Shown in pieces: positions 41,968 to 52,228 of a stretch of 64,000 nt of DNA (positions are counted from its first letter, which is position 1; each line of letters starts with the position of its first letter). The translations under genes were made by a program, and so were the position numbers. Below the pieces are notes generated by a model that worked only from the letters and a program-made list of their open reading frames with translations, did not search any database and was not told where the DNA came from. Source of the DNA: Affinundibacterium baiyunense (GTDB taxonomy: Bacteria > Pseudomonadota > Gammaproteobacteria > Burkholderiales > Burkholderiaceae_D); contig NZ_JAGSPM010000004.1 in NCBI RefSeq assembly GCF_018139645.1, positions 343,164-407,163 on the forward strand, written 5' to 3'.

Positions 41968-43245
41968 CTATTTCATGAAAGGTCCCCAAGTTGGCTCACG
42001 AATTTCACCTGCTTGAATCGTCAATTTCTGTTTTACTTTTGCATCTGTTGAAACCATTCCGAGGGTACCACGACGTCCGACTTGCGTTGCGTACAAGACA
42101 TATCTTCCATTTGGAGCAAAACTTGGCGACTCATCCCGATTTGTATCAGAAATCTTCAATTCTTGACCATTGTTTAACAAATCCATCGCATAGACTTGGT
42201 CGCCACCATCGCGACGAGAGATATAAACCATGGTGTTGCCATCTGGCGAAATACGGGGAGAAATATTGTAACTACCTTTAAACGTGATACGTTTAACATC
42301 GCTTCCGTCAGCGTTCATGCGATAAATTTGTGCGCCGCCACTGCGGTCACTCACAAAATAAATATAACGACCATCTGGTGAGTAACGTCCCTCGGTATCA
42401 ATCCCATTTGAATTACTCAAACGTTGAACATCAGAACCGTCCGCGTTGATCGAGTAAATTTGTGCAATTGCGCCCTTGGACAAAGTGACCAGTAATTTAC
42501 TGCCATCTGGCGACCATGATGGCGAAGAATTATTACCTTTGAAATTGGCGACCGTAGTACGTTGACCCGTCATCAAGTTTTGAATATAAACAATCGGCTT
42601 CTTTAACTCCATCGAAACATACGCGACTTTAATTCCATCTGGTGACCAAATTGGAGAAATGATGGGTTCTTTCGAGGTCAAGGCAACTTGAACGCCCTCA
42701 CCATCAGCATCAGCGATCTCTAAACGATATTGATTGCCCGCTTTAGTCACATAAGCAATCCGTGTTGAAAATACACCTGGTATGCCCGTCAACTTCTCAT
42801 AAATATCATCCGCAATCTTGTGTGCGGTTAAACGTATTTTTGGATTTGGTGTATCCATAGAAAAGCCAGACAACATCTCATTTTTGAGCACATCAAACAG
42901 CTTATAACGAACATCATAGCGACCTTCGCCTTTCTTCTGCACGCTACCGACCACCAAGGCAGTTGCCCCACGCGTTTTCCAAGCTTCGAAATCAACAGTA
43001 GCGGTTTCTGATATCGCTGTGCCAACTTCGATTAAACGAAAATATCCGCTACGATTCAAATCATCTCGAATAATTGTCGAAACCAATTGTGGCGATAATT
43101 CTTCATTCGCAAATGCGGCGACTGCAATCGGGATTTGATTCGAACCCACACCCGAGATTTCTACCCGCATTTGTGCTTGCACCAAACCACAAACTAGCGT
43201 GATTACGCCCGCAAACAGGGCTTTCAATATCGAAGAATTTTTCAT
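41968..43245 (-). CDS. tolB: Tol-Pal system protein TolB
   Basis: About 425 residues: a signal peptide (cleavage near VQAQM), the TolB N-terminal domain (about 25-160, with FANEELSPQLVSTIIRDDLNRSGYF), and a six-bladed propeller of PD40 repeats (for example SPDGSKLLVTLS, YSPDGRYIYFVSDRSG and ISPDGNTMVYIS). The start at 43245 is the first ATG; a TTG directly before it is less likely. The stop of tolA is six bases upstream, so tolA and tolB are in one transcript. Confidence 0.95.
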   Translation of the reverse strand: MKNSSILKALFAGVITLVCGLVQAQMRVEISGVGSNQIPIAVAAFANEELSPQLVSTIIRDDLNRSGYFRLIEVGTAISETATVDFEAWKTRGATALVVGSVQKKGEGRYDVRYKLFDVLKNEMLSGFSMDTPNPKIRLTAHKIADDIYEKLTGIPGVFSTRIAYVTKAGNQYRLEIADADGEGVQVALTSKEPIISPIWSPDGIKVAYVSMELKKPIVYIQNLMTGQRTTVANFKGNNSSPSWSPDGSKLLVTLSKGAIAQIYSINADGSDVQRLSNSNGIDTEGRYSPDGRYIYFVSDRSGGAQIYRMNADGSDVKRITFKGSYNISPRISPDGNTMVYISRRDGGDQVYAMDLLNNGQELKISDTNRDESPSFAPNGRYVLYATQVGRRGTLGMVSTDAKVKQKLTIQAGEIREPTWGPFMK

Positions 43246-43251
43246 CAAATT

Positions 43252-44076
43252 TTAATCTTTCATTCTATGAACTAAATTAAGACTGCTTGGAACTTCACCC
43301 GATTTATCGCGTGGAAATGGTTGTGATTTTTCAATCGCTTTTGCAACCGCATCATCAAACGCTAATACCCCAGATGATTTGGTTTTCTTGATCGGTCCTT
43401 TTAAAGAACCATCAGGAAATAATTGAATCACAAACTCGACTGTTGGATTATTCGATGAATTATCACTCACCACATAAATCGTATTCGATTTAATCTTCGC
43501 TGCGACCTTCGCGTTATAACTTGGATCGCCACGATTATTTCCAGTGGATTTCAAGGCATCGCCTAAACCGCCCGAACCTGACTTTACCACTTGACCATTC
43601 AAGCGACGCATATTTTCTTCGAAGATCTTATCTTGCGCCGCTTTTTCTTTGGCTAGGCGCTTTTTCTCTTCTGCTGCTTTTTTCTTCGCTAACTCAAGCT
43701 CGGCTTTTTTTAATTCCTGCTTTTCAAGCTCGGCTTGTTTTTCTTTCTCTAATTGCTTGCGCTTCTTTTCTTGCGCAATGATGATTTCCGGATCTTCTTT
43801 TTCAACAACTTTCTCTATCTCTTTAGGTGGCTCAACGACAGGCTTTGGCTCTTCAATCGGTGACTCAGGGACAACTGGCAGCGGCGCAGCTTCTCTGGTG
43901 GTCAAATCCCAAACCTCTGCTTCAACCGCAACCGTTTCACTGCTTTGCCATTGCACACCAATCACAAGAAATGCGAACAGCAACAAATGCACGAGTCCGG
44001 CCAAGCTCAGCGACTGCCATTGCAAGCCGTCGCGAGGATGCACCTGTGTTGCGGCGTTGTAAGTAAATTCATTCAT
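43252..44076 (-). CDS. tolA: Tol-Pal system protein TolA
   Basis: The 274-residue protein has one N-terminal membrane helix (about 24-43), a long Lys/Glu/Ala-rich coiled coil (about 80-155, KKRKQLEKEKQAELEKQ type), and a TonB/TolA-type C-terminal domain (about 185-274, with VEFVIQLFPDGSLKGPIKK and AKAIEKSQPFPRDKSGEVP). It transmits proton-motive energy from TolQR to Pal/TolB. Unusually, its upstream neighbour is tamB rather than tolR, with a 180-base gap that probably carries its own promoter. Confidence 0.93.
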   Translation of the reverse strand: MNEFTYNAATQVHPRDGLQWQSLSLAGLVHLLLFAFLVIGVQWQSSETVAVEAEVWDLTTREAAPLPVVPESPIEEPKPVVEPPKEIEKVVEKEDPEIIIAQEKKRKQLEKEKQAELEKQELKKAELELAKKKAAEEKKRLAKEKAAQDKIFEENMRRLNGQVVKSGSGGLGDALKSTGNNRGDPSYNAKVAAKIKSNTIYVVSDNSSNNPTVEFVIQLFPDGSLKGPIKKTKSSGVLAFDDAVAKAIEKSQPFPRDKSGEVPSSLNLVHRMKD

Positions 44077-44256
44077 TGATTTTCAACTACTTCTTCATTC
44101 TAGCTACAGATATTGAACGCACAAATCGTGTCAATATGAGAAATTGGCGATTATACTTTTAGCGCGTGATTATAAACGGTCTTTTGCAACAAACATCAGA
44201 GCAAGCTTTTCCAAGCTCGATCCCACTAAACTACCAAAAATTCATCACTACCTACA

Positions 44257-47200
44257 TCAGTTGAAAGAGAAACTGTACTTCACATCCGCTGAATTATCGG
44301 TGCCAGAACGACCGATAAATCGTATTCGACGCGTTAACTGCCAGCTTAATTTCAACGCGCCACTCGCATCCGAGACACCGCGCTCAACTGAAATAACCAA
44401 ACCCGGTTTCAATCGTTTACCGATATTCACTACCTTATCGTTGGAAGACGATCCGACCGAAGTAGCACCTGCGACGGTTTGACTAGGTAATTTTGATGCA
44501 CCACCATTTTCTGCGGGGCCAATAGAAAACTCATCAAAACCTAAGCCCTGAACCAACTCGCGCGGAATATTTCGACTTCCATCGCCACCAAAAATGGCAC
44601 CAGCAGCCGATAGCAACAAGGATGCATCGGCAGTTCCCACTTGATCGGATTCTCGCCCCAACACCAGCCAAGAAATTTTTTCACTATCTGGCACGTTCGG
44701 CTCTGACACCAAACGTACCTGAGGACTCGCGACAGTACCGGTAACGTCAACCCCAGCCTCCACCGCCAAACCTTTACGTAAGGCGCGAATATTCAGTGCA
44801 GGGTTATTTGGTGCGCCTTGGAAATTCAAAATTCCACGTTCAATTTCTAATTGCTGCCCATAACCCTCGTATTGCCCGCCATTGGTAATGATAGAACCAC
44901 TTGCATAAACTGGCGAATTATCATTGCTGCGTAATCGCAAAGTACCCGTCAAGGCAGTGTCTAAACCGCGCCCCACAAAGACAAAACGCGATCCCATATC
45001 GATCTGCAAATCCAACTTGGTTTTTAAGCCTTTTTTGCCACTATCAAGCTCGATTTCCTCATCGCGCAACTTAAGGCCTCTCGACACCAACACATCACTA
45101 GACAAACTCGGTGGCGGCAGCTTTGGCAATTTAAAATAGGCCGCATCGGCTTTCAATTTGCCGATCAGCGCCCATACTTTATCGACTTGCTTAATATTTG
45201 CCTGACCACTCACAACTAACCAGCGATCTTTACGCTGCAGCAAAGGAAAATCTTTCCAATCCGCTTGAATAACGCCTGTTTGCTCGCGCCAGTTGACCTC
45301 TCCAGAAGCAACAAACTCTCCTTCGCGACCAGTCCAATTCAAATCTTGTAACTGCTCTAGCTTAGGCACAAAATTAACTTTATTCGCAAATCGCAATTTC
45401 TCTAATTTCAGAACATCTTGATTCAAATGCGCGCGTAATTCGCCATTCGGAAATAGCAAGCCTTCTGAAGCAAATGCGAGCTCTAAATTACGTCCATCTA
45501 GAGTCGCTTGATACACGGGCTGCGAAAATTTTCCACCAAAGCTCGCATTTAAATTCAAGGCCCCTTTCACCGCGAAGTCGGCACTCAGTTGTCCAGCAAG
45601 CCACTGCAATTCTGGAATAGTGGCTTGTAAATCACCTTTCATCGGTGCATCCGAATGAAATGTCCACTTATCATTGACTCTTTGGATTTGTGTATCCAGA
45701 TTTGCACGCCATTGACCGACGCGATCACCGACACTCTGCATACTCAACCGCACCTGCTCAGCATCACTACCGGCGATTAATCCACCAACTTGCATTTGCA
45801 AGTTCAATTGACTCAAGCTCAAACTCATCGCCTGACCGGTACCATCAGCATCAGGAACATACAAATCACCCGCTTGCCTACTAACATGCACTTCTCCACG
45901 AGCGCTATCCTTGAGCTGCAAGTCCCAATCTAAACCCAAACGTAAATCGCCGTGCAGACTCTCTTGCGTCTTCACTAATCTTGTCAAGGCCATGACTGGA
46001 ATACCATCCCATTTCGCTTTTGAGCTTAAAGATTTCGGCGTCCATTCCAAATGATTTAGTGCCAGCTTGCCAAAACCGCCAACCAAATGCGCGGAACCTA
46101 GTTTGACACCAGTGGAACTAAGTTGAATTGGCATGGGTGCTTGTAAAGTCACATCCTCGTCAACCATCGTCGAATCGACCATTCTTCCAAAGCCAGTTAA
46201 CTGCATTTGATGCAGACGCCCGCCCCATGTCATATCGCCATCAGAGGCAATCGGATTAGATCGTTTCTTTTCGGGTTTAATTTTCTCTTCAAGCGCAGCC
46301 ATGAGACCGCCTTGCGCACTGAAAACCAAGCTACGTGCTTTATCAAATTGCGCGCGCGTGTTAATCGTATGTTGATTACGTACGCCATACATTGACAACT
46401 CCAGTTGCTCAATCAATTGATGGCGCTTTTCTATGGGCAAGCCTTGCTGATCTTTATGTACCGGATCTAAAGAAATACTGGCGTTTTTTAACTCACTAGC
46501 GACAACGTGAATTTTCATAGGATCTTGCGGACTCATACCGAGCTCGACATCTGCATTAAGCCTAGACAAAGCCCAGCCCTGCGCAGAGCGCAAATCATCT
46601 GCATGCAATTTTGCTTTAATAATTGGTGCATTTAACTTGCCACTCAACACCGCCTCTGCATTCGCTTTTCCCACTAAGGAAAATCCTGTTATGCTTTCGA
46701 AATGCGCCAGATCATCAACGACAAGATTCAACTGCAATTGCGACTGCGCACTTCCCAAAGCACCATTCGCAGACAAACGATTACTACCCCATTGAACTTG
46801 CAATTGATCCAATTTGAGTAAGGATGACTGCTGCCAATCCGCTTGCCCTACTGCGAGAATTTTTTGACCTGCAAGCTCACCGGTCAAGCTAGGAATCCGC
46901 AATTTGACCGTCGTTTTCCCCGCGAGATTACCACTCAAATGAATGTCGCCATCAATTCGACCATGCGGTGCCAACCACCAATGTGCCGGATCAAATTGCG
47001 TCATTTTGGCTTGCATCTTAAAGGCACGCTCACCATCAAAATGTAGCTCGCCGCTCGCATTCAATCGCGCTTGTTCCGCCTGCAATTCTAATCGTTTAAA
47101 TCGCAATAAGCCACTATCACCAGCACGATTAAAGATAAAACTCGCATCAGCATTCAAGTTCGCTCTAGGCTCGGTTAATTGCGCTTGGAAATCAATTCCT

Positions 47201-48597
47201 TGCTCAGCTTTCGACTGCAATTGCACTTCACCTTGAATACGACTCTCACGCATGCGGCTATCGATTTGCGCCAAATTCAAATCCTTCAACACGAGCTTGG
47301 AATCTAGTAACGGCAACTTTGCAGCCCGTAATTGCAACTTGCTCTGTGCACTGATACTACCAGCGAGCAATTCAATTTTTGTTTTGGCTAAATTCAACTG
47401 CATATCACGCCAATCAACACCTGACTCTATCAATTTAAATGGTAAGCCTTGTTGATCAATCGTGCGTGCGGCACGATTCACGATACGTATCATGCCATCT
47501 AAGTTACCATTGAAGTTGCCATTAAAAGTATCAGGCTCGCTTGCCGACTTTACATCGACAGGTGACTGTACAGGGACTTTTGTTTGAGGTGTCGTTGATG
47601 GTTTCAATGATGTAGATCGCGGCTGCAAATCCACATCAATATCGAGCATTGCAAATGGTGCGTGTTGATTAATCCATTGAGGGTTTAAACTGAGCACCTT
47701 TAAGTGTGCCGCATTGATAGGATGGGTTGAAAATGGCGACAACTGTAAATCAAGATCGGCACTTGCTTGTTGTTGTGGATCGGCGCGCAATCCCTCACTG
47801 GTAGCAGTCACTGAACGTGCTTGAATCGATAATGCTTGCAAAGATCCAGTCAAATTGCCTTGTACCAGCACTCGTGGCAAGTCTTGATTGAGTTGACCAT
47901 GATAGGTAAAGGTACCGCCGAGCGAAAAAGGGCGCATCGTTTGTATCGCACTTTTTAGATGCAAACCACCCCATGCGGAATCAAGCTGCATCGCGATTTG
48001 ATGTTCACGATTTGAGGTTTGCAGATTTGCCAAAACAGACTTCAACTCTATCGGCTCGATCTCTTGCCCATCGCTACTTAACTCACTTATTACGATGCGC
48101 CCTATTGCGGCCTGTCGAATCGCCACATTAATCGGTAACTGCAAATTCACCGGCATTACGGCTGGCGTCGTACTAGCTTGGCTAGCAATTCTTAGCGTAG
48201 AAACATTCAATTGTGAAATAGCGAGACGTCCACTGAGAATTGACCATAATTGCCAGTTTAATTGCAAACCATTGATACGGATTCTTTGTTGCGCATCTTG
48301 ATAAACAACTTCATCGATTTGCAACTGATCTGCCAAGCGACCATGAAGAGGACTGAAAGTCAGTTTGCCGCCACTTAAACTTGATAGACTTTGCAAAAAA
48401 AATCGGCCACCGGCTTGCGTTTGCACGCCCCCAATTAGCCCTAACAATAATCCTAAAGCAAGGACAAGCGAGGCAAGCAGAAATGGCCGTCCAGTATTTT
48501 TCGACTTTGTGTTTCGACTCATAGAAACTTGCGAAGCCGCCTCACTTTCGACAGCGTCTTTTTCAGTTACTTGTGCAGATGAATTTTGATCCGTCAT
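44257..48597 (-). CDS. tamB: Translocation and assembly module protein TamB
   Basis: The 1446-residue protein has one N-terminal membrane anchor (about 38-60) and then a very long beta-rich region typical of TamB/AsmA-like lipid-conducting proteins. The C-terminal DUF490 domain (about 1080-1446) includes ASGSIITNGGQYEGYGQQLEIERGILNF, SWLVLGR and a final aromatic residue. With TamA it spans the periplasm and takes part in outer membrane protein insertion and phospholipid transfer. The start is 39 bases after the tamA stop. Ser/Ala/Leu-rich low-complexity patches are normal for the family. Confidence 0.93.
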   Translation of the reverse strand: MTDQNSSAQVTEKDAVESEAASQVSMSRNTKSKNTGRPFLLASLVLALGLLLGLIGGVQTQAGGRFFLQSLSSLSGGKLTFSPLHGRLADQLQIDEVVYQDAQQRIRINGLQLNWQLWSILSGRLAISQLNVSTLRIASQASTTPAVMPVNLQLPINVAIRQAAIGRIVISELSSDGQEIEPIELKSVLANLQTSNREHQIAMQLDSAWGGLHLKSAIQTMRPFSLGGTFTYHGQLNQDLPRVLVQGNLTGSLQALSIQARSVTATSEGLRADPQQQASADLDLQLSPFSTHPINAAHLKVLSLNPQWINQHAPFAMLDIDVDLQPRSTSLKPSTTPQTKVPVQSPVDVKSASEPDTFNGNFNGNLDGMIRIVNRAARTIDQQGLPFKLIESGVDWRDMQLNLAKTKIELLAGSISAQSKLQLRAAKLPLLDSKLVLKDLNLAQIDSRMRESRIQGEVQLQSKAEQGIDFQAQLTEPRANLNADASFIFNRAGDSGLLRFKRLELQAEQARLNASGELHFDGERAFKMQAKMTQFDPAHWWLAPHGRIDGDIHLSGNLAGKTTVKLRIPSLTGELAGQKILAVGQADWQQSSLLKLDQLQVQWGSNRLSANGALGSAQSQLQLNLVVDDLAHFESITGFSLVGKANAEAVLSGKLNAPIIKAKLHADDLRSAQGWALSRLNADVELGMSPQDPMKIHVVASELKNASISLDPVHKDQQGLPIEKRHQLIEQLELSMYGVRNQHTINTRAQFDKARSLVFSAQGGLMAALEEKIKPEKKRSNPIASDGDMTWGGRLHQMQLTGFGRMVDSTMVDEDVTLQAPMPIQLSSTGVKLGSAHLVGGFGKLALNHLEWTPKSLSSKAKWDGIPVMALTRLVKTQESLHGDLRLGLDWDLQLKDSARGEVHVSRQAGDLYVPDADGTGQAMSLSLSQLNLQMQVGGLIAGSDAEQVRLSMQSVGDRVGQWRANLDTQIQRVNDKWTFHSDAPMKGDLQATIPELQWLAGQLSADFAVKGALNLNASFGGKFSQPVYQATLDGRNLELAFASEGLLFPNGELRAHLNQDVLKLEKLRFANKVNFVPKLEQLQDLNWTGREGEFVASGEVNWREQTGVIQADWKDFPLLQRKDRWLVVSGQANIKQVDKVWALIGKLKADAAYFKLPKLPPPSLSSDVLVSRGLKLRDEEIELDSGKKGLKTKLDLQIDMGSRFVFVGRGLDTALTGTLRLRSNDNSPVYASGSIITNGGQYEGYGQQLEIERGILNFQGAPNNPALNIRALRKGLAVEAGVDVTGTVASPQVRLVSEPNVPDSEKISWLVLGRESDQVGTADASLLLSAAGAIFGGDGSRNIPRELVQGLGFDEFSIGPAENGGASKLPSQTVAGATSVGSSSNDKVVNIGKRLKPGLVISVERGVSDASGALKLSWQLTRRIRFIGRSGTDNSADVKYSFSFN

Positions 48598-48636
48598 GCT
48601 GAGAAATTCTCTTTAAAGTGTGGCACAAGCGAACAA

Positions 48637-50508
48637 TTAAAATGCGATCGCGATAGAAAAATCTAAGCGGAATTTTTTAACTTCTTTACCGTATGCGACG
48701 TCCAAGGCAATCGGCCCTGCTGGGGTTTTAATTCTCGCACCTAGGCCCCAGCCCTGTTTCATTTTAAATTCACGCCAATTGCGCGCGGCATCTCCTGCAT
48801 CAACGAAGGCGGCGACACCTAAAGTATCGGTACGCCAATGAACATATTCGATACTCGATGCGGCCATCATACTACCGCCAATAATCGCATCACCGCTACG
48901 CACACCCAAACTTTGATATGCATATCCACGTACCGATGTACTTCCACCAGTTCGAAACATATACTCTTCTGGAATACCTGCGACACTTGGGCTAAACACT
49001 TTACCAAACTCAACTCTCAATAGAACGCTATCGCGCTTAGCGACCGGCCACCAATATTGATACTTACCATACAGACGAGCGAAGCGCTGATCAGACACAA
49101 TCGCCTTCTCTGACATTGCCAAATCTAACTGGGCACGTTGGCCTTTTCGCGGTGCAAAAACATCATCTACATCACGCCAAGTCCAACCTATACTGGCGAC
49201 TAGAGCACGGCTCTTACGTTCTAGCTCGACAGACGTATCTTCATTTTGTACTACTTTTTCTTGTACGTAGTTGAGTCCGAGACGTTGCTCAACCATGCCA
49301 TGCGTAATGCTGCGTTTTACACCGAGCGCTGAATGTGTCTTTAAGATGCCCTCAAGATTGGATCGTTCAAACAACACACCGAGTGAGTCTAGACGATTAT
49401 TATCATTCGGCGGCAGATATACATCGGCATAGGAGAGTTGGCGTTTTTGTTCAACGCGTAACGCTGAGCGTAGATCCCATACCCGATCAAAAAAATTTCG
49501 ATCTCGATAAGTGACCTCGGTACGAAATCCTGTACTTGAGCTATAACCAGTACCAAAACCTAAATCACGTGTTTGACGTTCCTGCAAAGATATTTCAATC
49601 GGCAGCGCATCAGCTTTTGTACTATCGGTATCAATATTAAATGCCACCGTCGAAAAGTAGGCTGAATTCTGCAAAGCTCGCTGAAAATCCAGCAAACGTG
49701 CACTCGAATACACATCGCCTTTCTTGGGCGGATTAAATCGATCGATCAACCATAAGGGATAACGTTCCAATCCGGTGACAGTTAAATCGCCCACAGTAAA
49801 TGCAGCACCACTGTCAACATCCAACTCTAGCTGCGCTGATTGTGTCTCTGCATCGATATTCGCGCGACTATCCACCAAAGTCGCGCCTGCATAACGATAA
49901 GCGCGCAAACTTTCCATCAGCATCGTCTTTGCACGACCCCAATCATCCTGACGAAACGCCTGCCCTTGTACCAAGCTCCAAGTCTTTAGTAGTTGATCGC
50001 GACGTTCAATCGCTTCTTTTTCACCCGCTTCCACGGCAGATAACAAAGCACCAGTGAAATTGATGTTGACCGATTTAATCGTAGTGCGCAGACCGGGATC
50101 TACTTGAATATCTATCCGAGTACCATCGACACTTTTATCAAATTGCACTTGCGGGGAAAAATAACCTTCGGTCGCTAAGATTTCGTTAATATCGCGCTGT
50201 AGCTTACGGATAAAGCCAGGCGTCGGGATCTGTGGTTCTGCATTTGCCGACAAGGCAGGGATGTGTTCTTCTAACAAATTAGCAAGTGAGCCGCTCAATT
50301 CCCCTAGATAAAACCGTGCAAAAATCCCATCGATTTTAATAGAAGGTGCTTCAACGGCTTGCACTTGCACTGGTACTTGTATGTGGGGCGGTGTGGTCGC
50401 CGCTTGTGGTGATTGCGCGCAAGCCTCAGTTCCAGCGAATAGCGATAAAAGTGCTAACGCCACGATGCTTAGTGGGTATTGAATTTCTCGCTTTAAATGA
50501 AAAATCAT
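48637..50508 (-). CDS. tamA: Outer membrane assembly protein TamA
   Basis: About 623 residues: a signal peptide (cleavage near ACAQS), three POTRA-like domains (about 45-270, with PGLRTTIKSVNINFTG and FTVGDLTVTGLERYP), and an Omp85 barrel (about 300-623) with the VRGYAYQSLG lid motif and a C-terminal strand ending in IAIAF. The ATG at 50508 is preferred to a GTG two codons earlier. It begins nine bases after the tolR stop, which makes it part of the tolQR transcript. Confidence 0.92.
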   Translation of the reverse strand: MIFHLKREIQYPLSIVALALLSLFAGTEACAQSPQAATTPPHIQVPVQVQAVEAPSIKIDGIFARFYLGELSGSLANLLEEHIPALSANAEPQIPTPGFIRKLQRDINEILATEGYFSPQVQFDKSVDGTRIDIQVDPGLRTTIKSVNINFTGALLSAVEAGEKEAIERRDQLLKTWSLVQGQAFRQDDWGRAKTMLMESLRAYRYAGATLVDSRANIDAETQSAQLELDVDSGAAFTVGDLTVTGLERYPLWLIDRFNPPKKGDVYSSARLLDFQRALQNSAYFSTVAFNIDTDSTKADALPIEISLQERQTRDLGFGTGYSSSTGFRTEVTYRDRNFFDRVWDLRSALRVEQKRQLSYADVYLPPNDNNRLDSLGVLFERSNLEGILKTHSALGVKRSITHGMVEQRLGLNYVQEKVVQNEDTSVELERKSRALVASIGWTWRDVDDVFAPRKGQRAQLDLAMSEKAIVSDQRFARLYGKYQYWWPVAKRDSVLLRVEFGKVFSPSVAGIPEEYMFRTGGSTSVRGYAYQSLGVRSGDAIIGGSMMAASSIEYVHWRTDTLGVAAFVDAGDAARNWREFKMKQGWGLGARIKTPAGPIALDVAYGKEVKKFRLDFSIAIAF

Positions 50509-50517
50509 GACCACACA

Positions 50518-50964
50518 CTACTTAGTAGCGAGCCCCACACGTTGTATGCCTAATTTCTTTGCTTCAGAAATCACTTGTATCACTTCATCGTATTTAATAT
50601 CTTTATCACCTGATACCAGCACCGATAACTCTGGTTTTTCGGCATGATATTCACGCAATTTTTGCAGCAGCTGTTTACGATCCAAGCCAGTTTCTTTGGC
50701 TTCTTGTTTGCTATTGCCGTTAGTGCTACCGCGCGTGGTGATGCTAATCGTCGCAGAGGCATCTGGGCTTAATGTGATTTCAATAAAGTCTGAAGGCGGC
50801 TTAGTCGATTGTCCTGCAGTCGGTAAATTAATCACATTTGGATTCGTCATTGGTGCCGCAACCATAAAAATAACTAACAGCACCAACATAACGTCAATAT
50901 ACGGCACGACGTTGATCTCAGCTTTGAATTTGCGTTTACGTTCGCCACGGAGTGAACTCATCAA
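50518..50964 (-). CDS. tolR: Tol-Pal system protein TolR
   Basis: The 148-residue ExbD/TolR protein has one membrane helix (about 20-40) carrying the essential Asp (D24 in VPYIDVMLVLLVIF), and a periplasmic domain with ISEAKKLGIQRVGLATK at the end. It forms the proton channel with TolQ. It follows tolQ after 15 bases; tamA follows it. Confidence 0.95.
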   Translation of the reverse strand: MMSSLRGERKRKFKAEINVVPYIDVMLVLLVIFMVAAPMTNPNVINLPTAGQSTKPPSDFIEITLSPDASATISITTRGSTNGNSKQEAKETGLDRKQLLQKLREYHAEKPELSVLVSGDKDIKYDEVIQVISEAKKLGIQRVGLATK

Positions 50965-50979
50965 TCATTCCTAGGCTGA

Positions 50980-51675
50980 TTAGCGTGATTGTCTCTGCAA
51001 AATATTCGAGAACTCTTCAATGAAAGTTTCGAAACGAATCGCCAGACGATCAATATCGTGGGAATAACGGTTATAAGCCAATACCGCAGGAATCGCCGCA
51101 AATAAACCGATTGCGGTAGCGATCAAAGCCTCGGCAATGCCTGGAGCGACCGCACTCAAAGTCGCTTGCTGCACGTTTGCCAAACCACGGAAGGAATTCA
51201 TAATCCCCCATACCGTTCCCAACAAACCAATGTAAGGTGAGACAGAACCGACTGAGGCTAAAAACGATAAATGCGATTCAAGATGGTCCATTTCACGTTG
51301 GTACGATGCGCGCATAGCACGACGTGCACCATCCAACATTGCACCTGCATCGAGACTAGCTTTATTCGCTGCTTTCACCTTATGGTATTCATTCATACCC
51401 GCTTCAAAAATACGCTCTAACGCACCGGTCTTATCGCGGCTTCCACGGTGATTGGCAGTCGCTTGTTGATAGAGTTCAACCAAATTACCACCCGCCCAAA
51501 ATTGTCGTTCAAACTGTTCAGTCTGAGTTCGCGCTTTTTTAATCGCAAACATTTTACTGAAAATATAATTCCAGCTCATGAGCGAGACCAACAGCAAAAT
51601 TGCCATCACAATTTGTACCAATGGTGATGCATTTAAAATTAATGCGGAAAAAGAAAGATCGTGAGTAACTGTCAT
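50980..51675 (-). CDS. tolQ: Tol-Pal system protein TolQ
   Basis: The 231-residue ExbB/TolQ protein has three membrane helices (about 17-38, 138-160 and 170-192) and the family block LGTVWGIMNSFRGLANVQQATLSAVAPGIAEALIATAIGLFAAIPAVLAYNRY (about 150-205). It makes the stator complex with TolR. The gap from ybgC is 120 bases, enough for a promoter. Confidence 0.95.
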   Translation of the reverse strand: MTVTHDLSFSALILNASPLVQIVMAILLLVSLMSWNYIFSKMFAIKKARTQTEQFERQFWAGGNLVELYQQATANHRGSRDKTGALERIFEAGMNEYHKVKAANKASLDAGAMLDGARRAMRASYQREMDHLESHLSFLASVGSVSPYIGLLGTVWGIMNSFRGLANVQQATLSAVAPGIAEALIATAIGLFAAIPAVLAYNRYSHDIDRLAIRFETFIEEFSNILQRQSR

Positions 51676-51795
51676 GATTATTTTTGTAAAACACTAAAAT
51701 CTTAAAATGCAGATGATTGCCACAATAATGTTTAACTATGGTCTAACCTACTGCTGTTTTTTCGGTGCTAGCTAATAACGCTAAGCTAGCTCAAA

Positions 51796-52203
51796 TTAAA
51801 CGTTTGGATTGATTTTCGCCAACACTGAACTAGGTAAAGGTATAGATCGCCATTGTGCCACGTCAACGCAACAAATTGTCACTTTCGCACTAGCTAATCG
51901 CCGCTCTTCGCACCATGCTTCTTGCGCAAACACAATTGAGGCTCGCCCAATTTTTTCAACTACCGAGGTAATACGCAAAGCGTCATCTAGTCGTGCGGAC
52001 GCATGATACTCGACTGCAGTCGCTTTGACGACAAAGATCGCGTTATGCTCAGCCCGCATATCAGTTTGGTCTACGCCAATTTCACGTAACCACTCAGTTC
52101 TCGCCCGCTCAAAGTAACGAAGATAATTGGCGTAATACACGATGCCACCAGCATCGGTATCTTCGTAATACACCCGCGCCGGCCAATTAAATACACTCGT
52201 CAT
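51796..52203 (-). CDS. ybgC: Acyl-CoA thioesterase YbgC of the Tol-Pal cluster
   Basis: The 135-residue hot-dog-fold thioesterase contains the signature YYEDTDAGGIVYYANYLRYFERARTEWLRE (12-41) with the catalytic Asp at about 17. Family knowledge: YbgC hydrolyses acyl-CoA or acyl-ACP and is nearly always the first gene of the tol cluster. The end of ydfG lies 26 bases upstream, so ydfG may share its transcript. Confidence 0.94.
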   Translation of the reverse strand: MTSVFNWPARVYYEDTDAGGIVYYANYLRYFERARTEWLREIGVDQTDMRAEHNAIFVVKATAVEYHASARLDDALRITSVVEKIGRASIVFAQEAWCEERRLASAKVTICCVDVAQWRSIPLPSSVLAKINPNV

Positions 52204-52228
52204 TGTTCCGCTCTCGCAAAATTGCTAA

